From contig CM037870.1 in assembly GCA_021292105.1 (NCBI GenBank), forward strand, positions 25,783,916-25,847,915: a stretch of DNA of 64,000 nucleotides. Direction: 5' to 3'. Numbering within the stretch: position 1 is the stretch's first letter; the number at the start of each line of letters is the position of its first letter. A program made the translations under genes and the position numbers. This stretch comes from Anadara kagoshimensis. Taxonomy: Eukaryota; Mollusca; Bivalvia; Arcoida; Arcidae. The notes below the pieces were generated by a model. It was not told the origin of the DNA. It saw only the letters and a list, made by a program, of their open reading frames with translations, and did no database searches. Below, one piece after another: positions 21,373 to 32,096 of this stretch.

Positions 21373-21548
21373 TACAGTCCAACCCTCCTTAAAGCTATCT
21401 CTATATAAGGGTCACCTGCTTATTAAGGACAGTAGCATTGTATCCCAATTGTTCTGTATTCATATTAATTGAACCTGTATATAAAGGCCACCTGTCCACA
21501 AAGGCCTTTACGGGCCTGGTGGCCTTTATAGACAGGTTCGACTGTAGA
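21373..21548 (-). mobile_element. CAGTC..CCTG MITE copy
   Basis: The plus strand begins ACAGTCCAACCCTCCTTAAA and ends TATAGACAGGTTCGACTGTA. GTATCCCAATTGTTCTGTAT in the middle is the inverse of the family's GAACAATTGGGATAC. It sits directly beside a second MITE at 21552. Confidence 0.85.
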
Positions 21549-21551
21549 TCT

Positions 21552-21830
21552 TTTTGGGTCACGGTTTCACAATCATTCCTTAACAAAGATTTCCTTAATT
21601 TAAAGATTAGTTCTTTATAGATGATTTTGGCCATCTTTTATGGGGTTATCGTCAAACAATGGAATACAGATGTTATAAGCTTGAACCTATCTTGAAAATG
21701 AGTCTTATGACACCTTAAATTATCAGATGTCTTGAAAAATAAAAGAATTATTTAAATTTAAATTTTGCCAGATTTAAAATAAGGGAATCTTACTTTAAGG
21801 AATGATATTAAAATTGGGGCCAGATCATAC
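21552..21830. mobile_element. MITE, CACAATCATTCCTT family
   Basis: Left end CGGTTTCACAATCATTCCTT, AACAAAGATTTCCTTAATTT. Right end GCCAGATTTAAAATAAGGGA, ATCTTACTTTAAGGAATGAT. The arms are inverted; the interior carries CTTGAAAATGAGTCTTATGA. No coding capacity. Confidence 0.8.
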
Positions 21831-22404
21831 ATGACTTTCATCATTGGTTGAGATATTGAAATGATATTTTGTTTGCTCCTTCTTTATGATGAGATACAGT
21901 TTAAGTTCGAGTTACATTTTAATAATTGATCCACATTCTAGAGTTATGGCCCTTTCAAATTGATGATGGCGATGATGATGTCGCATCAGAATTTTGCGCT
22001 AGTGGCGACGAGAACTCATTTATGAACTACTTTTGCACAAGTGCACACGTCACCTAGCCATAGGGACGTCCTTTTTCGTAAGTTAACAATGCAAGGCCAT
22101 TTTTCTTCTCTTAAGATTCGGGAATAAATAGGTGGACATGACAATAATTAGCAAACACGCCTTGACAATGCCAGATGATGACTACAAATATGGTATTTAA
22201 TAATATTGTACACCTCTTGCAAGTTTTAGTGCAATAACAGGTTTATTTCCCAGAAAAATTGAAATCATATTTATGGTTTGTATGTGGACCTTCAAAACTT
22301 CAGCGCTGATATTGTGACTTTTAAGCTGTGTGCATATTTCGATTGTAATGAATAAATTGATACATAAAATAATGCATTAGAATACACTGTTAAAAGGTAA
22401 CATA

Positions 22405-23037
22405 AGTTACAGTACAGACCTGTCGAAAGTTTAACATTGAAATAACGAAAAGGAGTCGAAGCTGGGCTGTCGACTGGCGAGATATGGATAGCTAGTGACT
22501 GAATAGCTGTTGGGCGATGGAGATACAGTACAGACCTGTCGAAAGTTTAACATTGAAATAACGAAAAGGAGTCGAAGCTGGGCTGTCGACTGGCGAGATA
22601 TGGATAGCTAGTGACTGAATAGCTGCTGGGCGATGGAGATACAGTACAGACATGTCGAAATTTAATATTAAGCTAACGGATTAGTACCGTATCGATATCC
22701 ACTCGTTTTCCTTACTAGTATCGACAGCTTTTCATTCTTTCATTCGACAGTTGTTCGTTCGCTATGTATCCATATCTCGGCCACTCGACTGCTGAGCTTT
22801 GAACCCTTTTCTTTAGCTCGGTGTTAAACTTTTGACAGGTCTGTAGTGTATATAGCAGCTGCCGAGACACTGCTAACGTCGGGCCGAGATGAACTGCTTT
22901 ACTCGTTAGCTTAGTGTTAAACTTTTGACAGGTCTGTACTGTATATATCAGCTGCCGAGACACTGCTAACGTCGGGCCGAGATGAACTGCTTTACTCGTT
23001 AGTTTAGTGTTAAACTTTCGACAGGCCCGTACTGTAC
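22405..23037. mobile_element. Compound ACAGACCTGTCGAAAG-family element
   Basis: The left part holds a 113-bp unit repeated twice. Each unit runs ACAGTACAGACCTGTCGAAA to GCTG(T/C)TGGGCGATGGAGAT, and a third, diverged start follows at about 22642. The right part holds a unit of about 117 bp repeated twice, each with GCAGCTGCCGAGACACTGCT-like sequence and ending TAAACTTTTGACAGGTCTG. The last end reads CGACAGGCCCGTACTGTA, the inverse of the left terminus. The structure is thus symmetric, with both ends internally amplified. Confidence 0.8.
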
Positions 23038-23783
23038 TTGTGATTTTTTATATGGAAGAATGCATAACGTCATAACAGGTTATTTTTTTGCTAAATATTT
23101 TTTCTCTTTCTTTGTTTTCGTTTTTAATGCATCATTTCATGCAAAAAAATCATCAGATATAACACAGTCATGATTGATGGAGTATTAAATACTCATAAAT
23201 TTATTTCAAAATTTTATTTATTTCATTAAAATTAAAGACAGCTCTGTATCGGATCATCGTTTCGTAACCTTTCGCTTTGTATTGGTATATCTATATGGCC
23301 CATGATGTAGCTGTAATCCGAAGGGTGGGAGGCCGTGTAACAATTCCTAATTAAGTCTAACGCATAATGAAGTCCAAAGATTGAGGCTCCATTAAAAATA
23401 TTTTTGGTGGAACAAAATAAAGTTGTTCTCAAAATTGAAAGACTGTATTTGACTTCTCTCGCATGGAACCTCAATTTTTGGCTTTCATTAGGCGTCGAAA
23501 ACTGTCAACGACAAACGAAGTCCAGACTGCATTGGGCGTTGTGATTAGTCTGGATTTATGCGTTGGACTTCGTTTGGGGTTGCTAGAAGCCTGTGGTTGT
23601 ATACGGTGCACACGTCGGCTTCACGTGTTGATTTATTCAGTTACTATTGAATTATATATATATTATTTACTCTAAACAGCCGATGGTGTAGCAATGATGA
23701 ACCTTAAGGGTGGGGTGGGTGTGGTTAGAGATGATAAACTAGGTATACATTAGTTGTACTCTGAATTGTGGTATATGTACTAG

Positions 23784-24037
23784 CCCCAATTCCACAATCA
23801 TTACTTAATTCAGATTTTTCTTAACTTATATCTAACATTTTTATCGATCTCTTATTGTACTTAACACAAAAACGTTTCAACAAAATTAGAATATAGATGT
23901 TTTAAGCTCGAAATGATCTTCAAAATGACACCAAAATACATAAATATCTTGAAAACTAATTTAATTTGTCTCATTTCAAATTTGCCAGATTTAAGTTGAG
24001 GAAAATCTTAGCTAAGAAATGATTGTGTAACCGGGGG
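23784..24037. mobile_element. MITE, CACAATCATTCCTT family, best copy
   Basis: Left CCCAATTCCACAATCATTAC, TTCAGATTTTTCTTAACTTA. Right AGATTTAAGTTGAGGAAAAT, CTTAGCTAAGAAATGATTGT, GTAACCGGGG. The inverted arms are about 50 bp, with an AT-rich non-coding centre. Confidence 0.85.
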
Positions 24038-24361
24038 TTTAACTTTTTTAAATATAGCCTGTATACATTATTTAACACTATGGCTACAGATCCTTCATTC
24101 AGCATTGGTATCTAACTAGACTCCCTGTAGCCGTTGATGAAGCTGTATACAATAATGGACAGTGTTCAAGCTACGGACATTTTCAAAAACCTTAGTCTAA
24201 ATCAACATAGCATCGATATTTTTGCATACTTGTAAAGTTAAATTTTGCCAACTTACACTTTAAAAATGAGGCCATTTGGCAAAATGCGGGATAAATGGGG
24301 TCCGACAATGGCCCCTTCTGCAATGAACACTGGTGGGTTTAGGATGGTCAATTTCGTTATA

Positions 24362-24568
24362 CACTACAGACCTGTCGAAAATATGACACTAAGTAATTTA
24401 TACCCTTTCATTTCTACCCCTTGTTAACTATATATAGATAATTTTTTGGCAGCTGCTAACTATCTCTTGTCAGCTTTCGACGCTAGGTATCTATGTCTCC
24501 GCCACTCGAAATCCGAGCTTCGATTCATTGTTGTTAGCCAAGTGTTAAACTTTCGACAGTTCTGTACG
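24362..24568. mobile_element. ACAGACCTGTCGAAAG-family MITE
   Basis: Left CACTACAGACCTGTCGAAAA, right AAGTGTTAAACTTTCGACAG followed by TTCTGTACGTG. The interior has GGTATCTATGTCTCCGCCAC. Confidence 0.8.
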
Positions 24569-24944
24569 TGCCGACAAAAACCTTTTTGATACACTACAGC
24601 TTTAGCCCTTGTGCAATATGCACCGTGATAATACTGTATTGCCAAATTCATAAAAGTAAATTTTACAAAATATAGCACACATATAGCAAACTCGGTCTAG
24701 CCCAACCCCGTGAATTAATCAACTTCATTGGTACAAACAAAAACAAAGTTTATAATTAACTTTTAGCTGTCTCATTAAGCAAATAATTGAGGACGTGTCA
24801 CCATTTCAAATTAAAACTTTTAACATTCGATACGCTGGAGGCAATACAATTGGCATCTCGGTAAGGGGTTCACTTCAAACCTCCACGAAGTACAAAATAC
24901 CACAGGGCTTAATACTAGGTGTTACAAAGCCACCTGTCTTATTA

Positions 24945-24947
<3 letters not shown>

Positions 24948-25001
<54 letters not shown>
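24948..25001. repeat. (AT)n microsatellite
   Basis: About 26 uninterrupted AT repeats, self-complementary. The boundary is approximate and the array may be collapsed in assembly. Confidence 0.95.
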
Positions 25002-25002
<1 letters not shown>

Positions 25003-26784
25003 CCGCCAGTTTAATTTGTGTCAAGGATTTTGAATAAATTATTAGCATTCACGCTAGTTTAATTAGAATACCTAATACAATCATGACCAGCATCTGTTTG
25101 AACGTAATGTTGGTGTAAATAAAGGACAGCTATAAAGGCCAGCATAAACTAATATGTGTTTCTTGTTTTGGTCTTATTATCATTTTTATCATTTATGACA
25201 TTTTGAACAAAACTGTTTGCTTTTTCTTTTTTTTTTTTTAAGAAACTTATCCCAAACGTTTTGTAACTATTCTTCTATTACAATTGTGAACCAAAAAGCT
25301 TTTTGAGCGTTAATTCTATAACGTGTCATGGGGCCATTGGTCCCTTATTTTGTCAAATGACCCCATTATTCAGGCCTTAGTGGGTCATTTTTAACATTAA
25401 TGTAAAAAATATTGATGTTTTTGGTGTTTAAGTTGGACGTTTTTGAAAATGACCCCTTTGTAAAATCCTAGATAAAACACTGAAATGAGCTTACTACTTG
25501 CTCTAATCAAATATTTGTCTCAAGACTGAAACCTAAAAACACATATTATTTTACTTTGGCCTTGGTTTGAAATCAATAGGCTAACTCAATGAACAAAAAA
25601 TAACAAATAACGTGAATAATGAAATAAAGTAAAATGTAGATTATATTTGCATGACAGCTGTTACAAAAACAAACTGCTGAGAAATACATAAAATATAACT
25701 ATATGTATATACGACTAGATAGAATCCATTAATACACGTAAATCGTATATGCCGATACAACAATATACGAACTGAAACACTGCACATACATCTCCAACAC
25801 TGGAAGCACTTCGGGTTTTATTTTTCACGTCCTTCCGTCACCATTACTTATTCTACCAAAATTATCAATCTAATACAATTTTTTTTTACTATGACATGCA
25901 AAATTAAACTACCATTGAGCAATACTGATACAATTAATTAAAAAGTCTTGGAAGCACTCAATAAACGCTTTTTGACAGAACTGACGAAATTGACTATTTC
26001 CCAGAAGTATGACTAGAATGAAAAAAGATGTCCATTTCAGGTCTATTGAATGTTTTGAAGCAATACGTGAACTATTTCCGACCTAGAGAATAAAAAAGAT
26101 GTTGATTTCAAGTCAGTTGAATGTTTTGAAGCAATACATTATATAGTGTTATATGACGGATTTGCTATGTAATTAGACGGGTTCCCTATAGTAATTAATC
26201 AAATGGCTCGGCTGTCCTGTATGTACTTTCCAATGCCACATTCCTGCATGGATATCATCATCAAAAGTTAAAATCGAGGCACATTCGGGATTCATAAAAA
26301 TAAAATCAATAAAATAATAATCTCATTAGACAATATAACAGCAGAAGTTTTGGTTTTTAATAGTCTATTTTTTCCCGCTTAAATTATCAGAAATCTGAAT
26401 CAATTTTCACTTGTTCAAAATGTCACTGCGATCTTGTACACGTCTGTAGTAGAGTATGTTTAAAGATGGCCGATATAACTGTCGTCGTTATCTGCGCACT
26501 CAGCATCAGCATCTATACTTAGACATCGTCTGAACAGATATAGCATTCACCATCGATCGTGTATAGAAGAGGTCTATACGCTCAAAGTACATATTGAATC
26601 AAATGTAAAATAACTGGTTTAATACTCTGTCAATTATTAGCTTATTTTTCTCCCATCTGTTGCCGCCATACACAAAGACTCAGAAATTGAAGTACTTACA
26701 ATATTAATACAATTGTATAATCCCTGTAAAATGTTACAGTTTATGTATGCAGTATATAATGTAGATAGTCGCATACCTCCACGT
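25002..26784. other. Intergenic / 3' flank of PLAC8-like gene
   Basis: No gene was seen. A direct duplication of about 85 bp near 26010-26135 carries GAATGTTTTGAAGCAATAC twice with AAAAAAGATGT before it. On the minus strand, ATTAAA at about 26623-26618 lies some 160 bp after the PLAC8 stop codon and could serve as a polyadenylation signal. Confidence 0.4.
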
Positions 26785-27111
26785 TTACTCTCTAGCAATC
26801 GACTGTGGGGTCATGTCTTGAACTTCCTGAGCTTCTTGGACTAATGCACAAATTCCACAAAAACACCAGGTAAACAAATCTCCAACTAAACTTCCCTGAA
26901 TTCCTTTGGCTTCTCGGATTTTACCTCTGATTTTCAAAACTAGGAAAATGTCTAGAATTGGGACAAGCATCCCAAGGCCACAAAGTAGACAGTTTTCTCC
27001 AACTGCTTCAGCATTTTTTCCAAACTGGTAGCAAGGAATAAAATATGAAACTATGCATATTCCAAAATTATCAAAACATCCAAAAAGACCATGCTGCCAT
27101 TCGTTCGACAT
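26785..27111 (-). CDS. PLAC8/cornifelin family Cys-rich protein, single exon
   Basis: An intact 108-codon frame from ATG (27111-27109) to TAA. The N-terminus has W-QHGLFGCFDNFGIC, the typical PLAC8 opening (W..GLF.CF.....C). It is followed by FIPC (residues about 24-27, the position of the usual CPC), GKNAEAVGENCLLC, and a hydrophobic stretch GLGMLVPILDIFLVL (about 46-60). RGKIREAKGIQGSLVGDL comes next, then a second Cys cluster WCFCGIC (about 82-88) followed by VQEAQEV. Length and motif order agree with the family, usually 100-150 residues. Members occur in animals, plants and fungi and are linked to membranes, cell size or metal handling; the role here is unknown. The frame is unspliced, so a recent retrocopy is possible, although no poly-A remnant or mutation is seen. 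Confidence 0.85.
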   Translation of the reverse strand: MSNEWQHGLFGCFDNFGICIVSYFIPCYQFGKNAEAVGENCLLCGLGMLVPILDIFLVLKIRGKIREAKGIQGSLVGDLFTWCFCGICALVQEAQEVQDMTPQSIARE

Positions 27112-28600
27112 CTTTCCCGCTTGATATTATCCAACAAAACTGCAAAAAACTTGTAAACTTTCACCAATACTATGGGACACGCCTATAGATGTTCAAGGAT
27201 GGGAGAAGGTGTGTAAAAGACGCGGCCGTTTGTGAGCATGCGTTCTAGTCATCTACTCCATTTTGGCACGCCCACTGATATGTTCCGTCATTCGGTTGGT
27301 CATAATATGAGGTTGTCAAGGGAACGCAATTTAGCTGATAGGAATTAATCTATTGATAACGATATCAATGCAAACAAGTTGTTACATAAGAGAATTTCAC
27401 ACAAGAACCCAGACTCGATAGGGAATTAGATAACGGATTTTATAATTAAAACAAAGTGGAATTTTATTACAAAATTGCCCCATAGTAATGTCGACATGTT
27501 TGCTTGCAGCCATTGTATATACTTTACATCTCCTTACGACACGGCCTCTTATTGACATCTAACGTGTTGCTGTAGGCAATTTTAGGGTCAGGGAAATGTA
27601 TAAAATACCACATTAGACGTTATAACAATATATACACATATAATATATACATTATAATCAACCTCATTTATATTTTTTCTTTCAAATAAATCATGGCGCG
27701 CGTATGGAATTTTTCAAGTAAATATTAATGTACATGCATGCCTTAAAAACTGACATTTTATCATAATAACGCTTGTATCGTGTGATTAATTACAATACTT
27801 GGATGTTTTGATCCTTTCCGGAACTAAGGCTTTAAGTACCCACACTGATACACTTGAGATTGTTTATCCATTCCGGATTTGCGTATAGGCTCATCAGTAT
27901 CCGTTTTAACCTACGTGATTATTACCACTTTATAATTAAAAGACATCTCGCGTATCTCTTTCACATATATACTTATCATTTAACTTAAGGGCCTTCCTGC
28001 TCACTTAAGTAGTAATCTAAATCCCAGCATTTCCAATTTTGAAGTGGGTTTACATAGTTTGTTTATCTTATTTGGTTTGTTTATTTGCTTGTTGGTTTGT
28101 TTTTTTTATTTTAAATTACTCTTTTCCCCATTTTTATATCCAAGTTTTTCCTGTTAGTTATGTGATGTTTTTTTTTGTTTTGTTTAATGTTAGTTTTTAA
28201 AAATTATATTTTATTTCATGTTAGTTTACTGTAGTTATTTTATGTTGTTTTCCTTTTTATTTCATGTTATTTTTATTGTTTATTTATTTTTTTTTTATCC
28301 AAGTTTGAAGTTGGTTTGTTTTATTTATTGAAAATTTTGTTGCTTTTGTTTTGTATTTTTCAATTTGTATTTTATTTCTACTTTTTATGAGTCAATGAAT
28401 TTAGAGATTGTTAGTACACAGAGGATGACCTCTGCTTGATAATTTTTAGGACCCTATAGGACACATGGATGTCCATAGTGATAAATAACAACCGTTTTTG
28501 TATATTAAATAATATGTAGTAAACATGTCAATTTAATATACCAACTCCATGGATATTGCCAAATATTGTATTATTGTAAAATTGTAAAACTTTCAATGAA
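27112..28600. other. 5' flank of PLAC8-like gene and T-rich intergenic DNA
   Basis: Just upstream of the PLAC8 start, on the minus strand, lie an inverted CCAAT-like GTATTGGTGAA (about 27170-27160) and a TATAGG-like box (about 27188). Both are weak promoter hints only. From about 28050 to 28400 the plus strand is very T-rich with repeated TTTTATTT, TGTTAGTTT and TTGGTTTGTT phrases. No gene was seen. Confidence 0.35.
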
Positions 28601-28611
28601 TATATATATAT

Positions 28612-28775
28612 ACCACGCGTCAGGGGCTTCGATCCCCGATGGTCGCTCAGGTAAAAGCCGCCTCTCACAGCCACAAAATAGTGGGAACAAGTTTGTCTAT
28701 TTGCTTGTCGTAGTTCTGTGTTTTCTCCGGACCCTCCGGTTTTCTCCACCATCCATCTGCTTGGTTACATCTAGG
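28612..28775 (+). mobile_element. SINE family 2 fragment
   Basis: Reads GGGGCTTCGATCCCCGATGG, GCCGCCTCTCACAGCC, AACAAGTTTGTCTATTTGC, TTTCTCCGGACCCTCCGGTT and TTCTCCACCATCC. This corresponds to the B box and body of the copy at 28800-29037, which lies directly beside it. Confidence 0.65.
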
Positions 28776-28799
28776 GCCCCATATCACATGTACATGTCA

Positions 28800-29037
28800 C
28801 GGGCCTCTGTGGCTTAGTGGTATAAAGCTTTCGATTAGAGATGACAGCGCCTATCATTGCCTATAGGTTCGAATCCCACTATATAGTGCGAGAAGGTTTG
28901 TCAGTTCGCTTGCCGCTGGTCGGTGGTTTTCTCTGGGTACTCTGGTTCCTCCACTATCCCAGAACTGACAGATTTGATATCAGTGAAAGGACATTTGCTA
29001 GTGTGTAAAAGAACGCCATTACTCCTGTCAACTCCTT
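28800..29037 (+). mobile_element. tRNA-derived SINE, family 2
   Basis: The head is GGGCCTCTGTGGCTTAGTGG (A-box region) with B box GGTTCGAATCCC. The body has AGAAGGTTTGTCAGTTCGCT, TGCCGCTGGTCGGTGG, TTTTCTCTGGGTACTCTGG and CCCAGAACTGACAGATTTGA. The tail is TATCAGTGAAAGG and AACGCCATTACTCC. The pseudo-tRNA does not form a paired acceptor stem, so it is not a tRNA gene. Confidence 0.8.
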
Positions 29038-29085
29038 AAGCATATGTACCGGATACATTATGTTATTCGTATTCTTTTGTCACAT

Positions 29086-29137
29086 ACAACTTTTTTAATG
29101 TATTTTATGATTAAATTCAAAAGGTGGTATATTAGCG
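29086..29137. mobile_element. Short hairpin MITE, diverged
   Basis: AATGTATTTTATGATTAAAT followed by TCAAAAGGTGGTATATTAGC, with CACATACAACTTTT before it. It shares its loop with 29322-29386 and 56706-56769. Confidence 0.65.
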
Positions 29138-29321
29138 TCTTCTGTAGCGGCCACACGTAGCCTACTCCTTTTTCGAACACTACAGAGGCGTCTTTAGCGA
29201 CACAGGACATCATCCGAAGTACTATATAACAAGGTTATATCAGAGACATGCATGTAAATTGGGAAAGCCGTTGTTTGAACTTTAGTTGGGTCTTTCCAAG
29301 ATTTGAAAAAAGGTAATGACT

Positions 29322-29386
29322 GTTGTGTCATATACCATATTTGGAATGTATTTTATGATTAAATACAAAAAAGTGGTATATGACAG
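29322..29386. mobile_element. Short hairpin MITE, about 62 bp
   Basis: TGTCATATACCATATTTGGA, loop ATGTATTTTATGATTAAAT, then ACAAAAAAGTGGTATATGAC. The stem is about 20 bp, and the same loop occurs in the other two copies. Confidence 0.8.
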
Positions 29387-29642
29387 TTGTTTCGTCAAGC
29401 ACTCGATATTTAAAAATGTATGCCACGGGGTCCTGTAGATGATACCATAAAAACGGATCCTAATGCCGGTAGGTTTGGCACGCTAAAGAATTCACCCTGC
29501 AAAATGCCTTGAAGGCACTTTAAACATTTACACACTGTTCTTAATGAATATGTGGTCTTTATATGTAGGACCTCTTTGATTGAAAAAGGGGCTTTATAGG
29601 AAAATGACAAACGAATCACTCATTAACCTCTATATTGTCCAT

Positions 29643-29645
<3 letters not shown>

Positions 29646-29685
<40 letters not shown>
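29646..29685. repeat. (TC)n microsatellite
   Basis: About 20 TC repeats, followed by TGTGTGTAATATAATA. Confidence 0.95.
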
Positions 29686-29691
<6 letters not shown>

Positions 29692-30044
29692 AATATAATA
29701 AAATAAAATTATGAATTCTCATAAAGAGAGACAACTCTTATTTTTAAAATCTTTTGTATTCAATTCAAAGTGTCTCGTAAGTATTGTAAGACGAATATCA
29801 TTACATATCAATTAAATAATAAGTTCAACATGGTTTTATGTCATTTTACTGTAGTGACAACTATTGATCAAACGCAAAGTCGATATTGAATATTATTATG
29901 TTTAAGAAAGTGTCGTTATACAAGTTGTTATTTAACGTTTTCATGTTGACGGTGTAGAGCACTCGCACATCATGTAGGGTCGGGCAAGAGTTTGGAAAAA
30001 TCCGGGACCATTCGAAGGTCACCCTTTCGAACTATAGGCGAGTG

Positions 30045-30045
<1 letters not shown>

Positions 30046-30095
<50 letters not shown>
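30046..30095. repeat. (CA)n microsatellite
   Basis: About 24 uninterrupted CA repeats in intergenic sequence. Confidence 0.95.
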
Positions 30096-30097
<2 letters not shown>

Positions 30098-30513
30098 TGT
30101 CCCTTTGCCTATTTCTATCTTTTGCCAAATACCTCAAGTCGTCTCTTACTCCAATTCATTGAAGAAATATGTAAAAGGAAACAAGCCTATATCAATCAAC
30201 CACTCTGCCAGAAAAATCTCAAAAAGGGTGGGGTTTTTTTGGAGACAGATCAGATAACTAATTTGCTGTTTAAATCATCAGCAGATTTAAGTTGACCACA
30301 TCTACAAAAAGGCGGTTCAATCATACCTTTTGAGTGTCTCTTTAAATTCAAGGGCGCTCTTATCCTGTCCTAAATATAACAGCTATATATGGATCACTGT
30401 GAAAACATCGGGTTCTAAGTATGATAATATAACAATTAATTATTTTTGGAGCCATCACATGAAACAAAAAGTCATCTCATGAAAGAAAAAGTCATCGTTT
30501 AGAGCACATCAAA

Positions 30514-30656
30514 TACAGTCAAACCTGTGTATCACTCAAGGGAAATAGTAAAAGTGGCCTTCATGGGTAGGTGGTCCTTATATAGAGGTTCAAATGATAT
30601 GAAAAAAGAGCAGTTACAAATACAGAGGTGGCCTTTAAAGCAGATTTAACTGCATT
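30514..30656 (+). mobile_element. CAGTC..CCTG MITE, internally deleted
   Basis: Left ACAGTCAAACCTGTGTATCA, right GGCCTTTAAAGCAGATTTAA followed by CTGCA. GGTTCAAATGATATGAAAAA marks the middle. It is shorter than 172 bp because the GGGATACAATTC part is lost. Confidence 0.8.
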
Positions 30657-30689
30657 TGTTACAATATGGTAAAGACTCAGGGATACTTT

Positions 30690-30784
30690 CGTATTTTATA
30701 CGGGTCAGACCCGGTGGGGGCTCAAACCCACGACCTCTCACTCCCGGAGCGAGCACTCTACCAATTGAGCTACCGCAGTGATAT
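30690..30784 (-). mobile_element. SINE family 1 head fragment
   Basis: The plus strand reads GGGTCAGACCCGG, CTCAAACCCACGACC, GAGCGAGCACTCTACCAATT and GAGCTACCGCAGTG, the inverse of the tRNA-like head. The body and tail are absent. Confidence 0.8.
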
Positions 30785-31500
30785 ATCTTATTGTTGAAAT
30801 GACCGCGGTTAGCCTTAAAACCCAAGACCAAGGTGTCTGGAAAACAAGTTCATTGTTTTTCAAATATTCACGACTTTACAATATGCACATCTCCAGGTCA
30901 TAACAAATACATATCTTACTAAAATACACTTCTTATAGTAAAGTTGTAGGTCGTTAGAAAATACAATTGTAGTTTTGGTTGTATAGAAAATCATATTCCG
31001 ACTTATAATCAAAAACAAACATACCAATTCATGTCCAAGCTACAATCCAATAGCTACGTGAAAACCTTGAAACTGACTAATTAAGTTAAACGCATGAACT
31101 TCCATCATTGAAGTGAGGCCGGATGCCCCGGACGTATAAACATTTCCTGTTTAGCTAGCTACTACACCCATCAAGTGTGTTACCAAACTGAGAATGAAAG
31201 GAACTGGGAACAACTTGAAGTCAAATATATCCATGGTAATTTTGGATATAGAGACATCAAACTTGATTGCGGCCATAAAATTTTGTATGGCCTTGATGGC
31301 AACGCGAGTCGCTAAAAAATACGGTTCTTTCTCTTTTTTTTTGTTTATTCACTAATAACTCGTATTTCATACAGATTCACATATAGCGTGTTTACATTCA
31401 TTAAGAAAGTATGCTAATAGAAAAGTAAGATTGTCGTCCATAATCCAGAGGTCGATGTATGTTGTCTAAGGATGGGTAGGTATGTATGTAAAACGAACTT
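30785..31500. other. 3' flank of lectin gene 1
   Basis: No gene was seen. On the minus strand, AATAAA at 31349-31344 lies about 150 bp after the lectin gene 1 stop codon and is a good candidate polyadenylation signal. Confidence 0.4.
31344..31349 (-). promoter_or_regulatory. Candidate poly(A) signal of lectin gene 1
   Basis: AATAAA on the minus strand, about 152 bp downstream of the TGA at 31503-31501. A T-rich tract on the plus strand (A-rich on the minus strand) lies beside it. No cDNA evidence is available. Confidence 0.45.
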
Positions 31501-31612
31501 TCAACCAATTATAAACTGTATTGGCTCTGTCGATCCAGAATCTGGTTGTGTCGTCTGCTTCTGTGTTGTCGCTGTTGTTGTTGTTGTTGTACTCGTTGTA
31601 GTTGGCGATGTT
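31501..31612 (-). CDS. Lectin gene 1, last exon (Thr-rich tail)
   Basis: The acceptor TTTCAG precedes 31612. The phase 2 join completes an Arg codon (AG/A), then 36 codons run to TGA. About the first 20 residues are mostly Thr (SPTTTSTTTTTATT), a likely mucin-type O-glycosylation stretch. The rest is QKQTTQPDSGSTEPIQFIIG. The same design and terminal IIG occur in gene 2. Confidence 0.85.
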
Positions 31613-32052
31613 CTGAAATTAAGACAGAGTTATGATTGATTTGGGTCAATAATACTTCACTTATATCGAGACTAGTCACCCGCTATAGATGAAGTGACAG
31701 AAGTATTGACCTTTGCAGTGTGCGTTCAGGGCAATGCACAGGAAAGGTTCTTTAACCGTACCAAGCCTACCGCAACACTATTCCGAAGGAACTCCGTGAG
31801 TTTCATTTATAAATGCCGAGTGATGTACAGTTATGAATAATTTATTTAAAAGGCATAAATTTTTACCTACCGGTAAACAAAAACTGTACGGGGGGCAGGG
31901 GCGGATCCAGGATTTTTTGAAAGGGGGGGGGGTGAGAACTACAAGTATATCAATGCTAGGTGCGAGCTTCCAGAGACGTGGGGTCTAGTAAACGCGATCC
32001 GGAACAACACGTACACAGAAATGGGTTGTGGGAGTCACATCAGTCAATAAAT

Positions 32053-32096
<44 letters not shown>

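Noticed and set aside
24795-25037. 80-codon frame with an Ile-Tyr run
   Set aside because: The run is the (AT)n microsatellite; the flanks show no recognisable domain.
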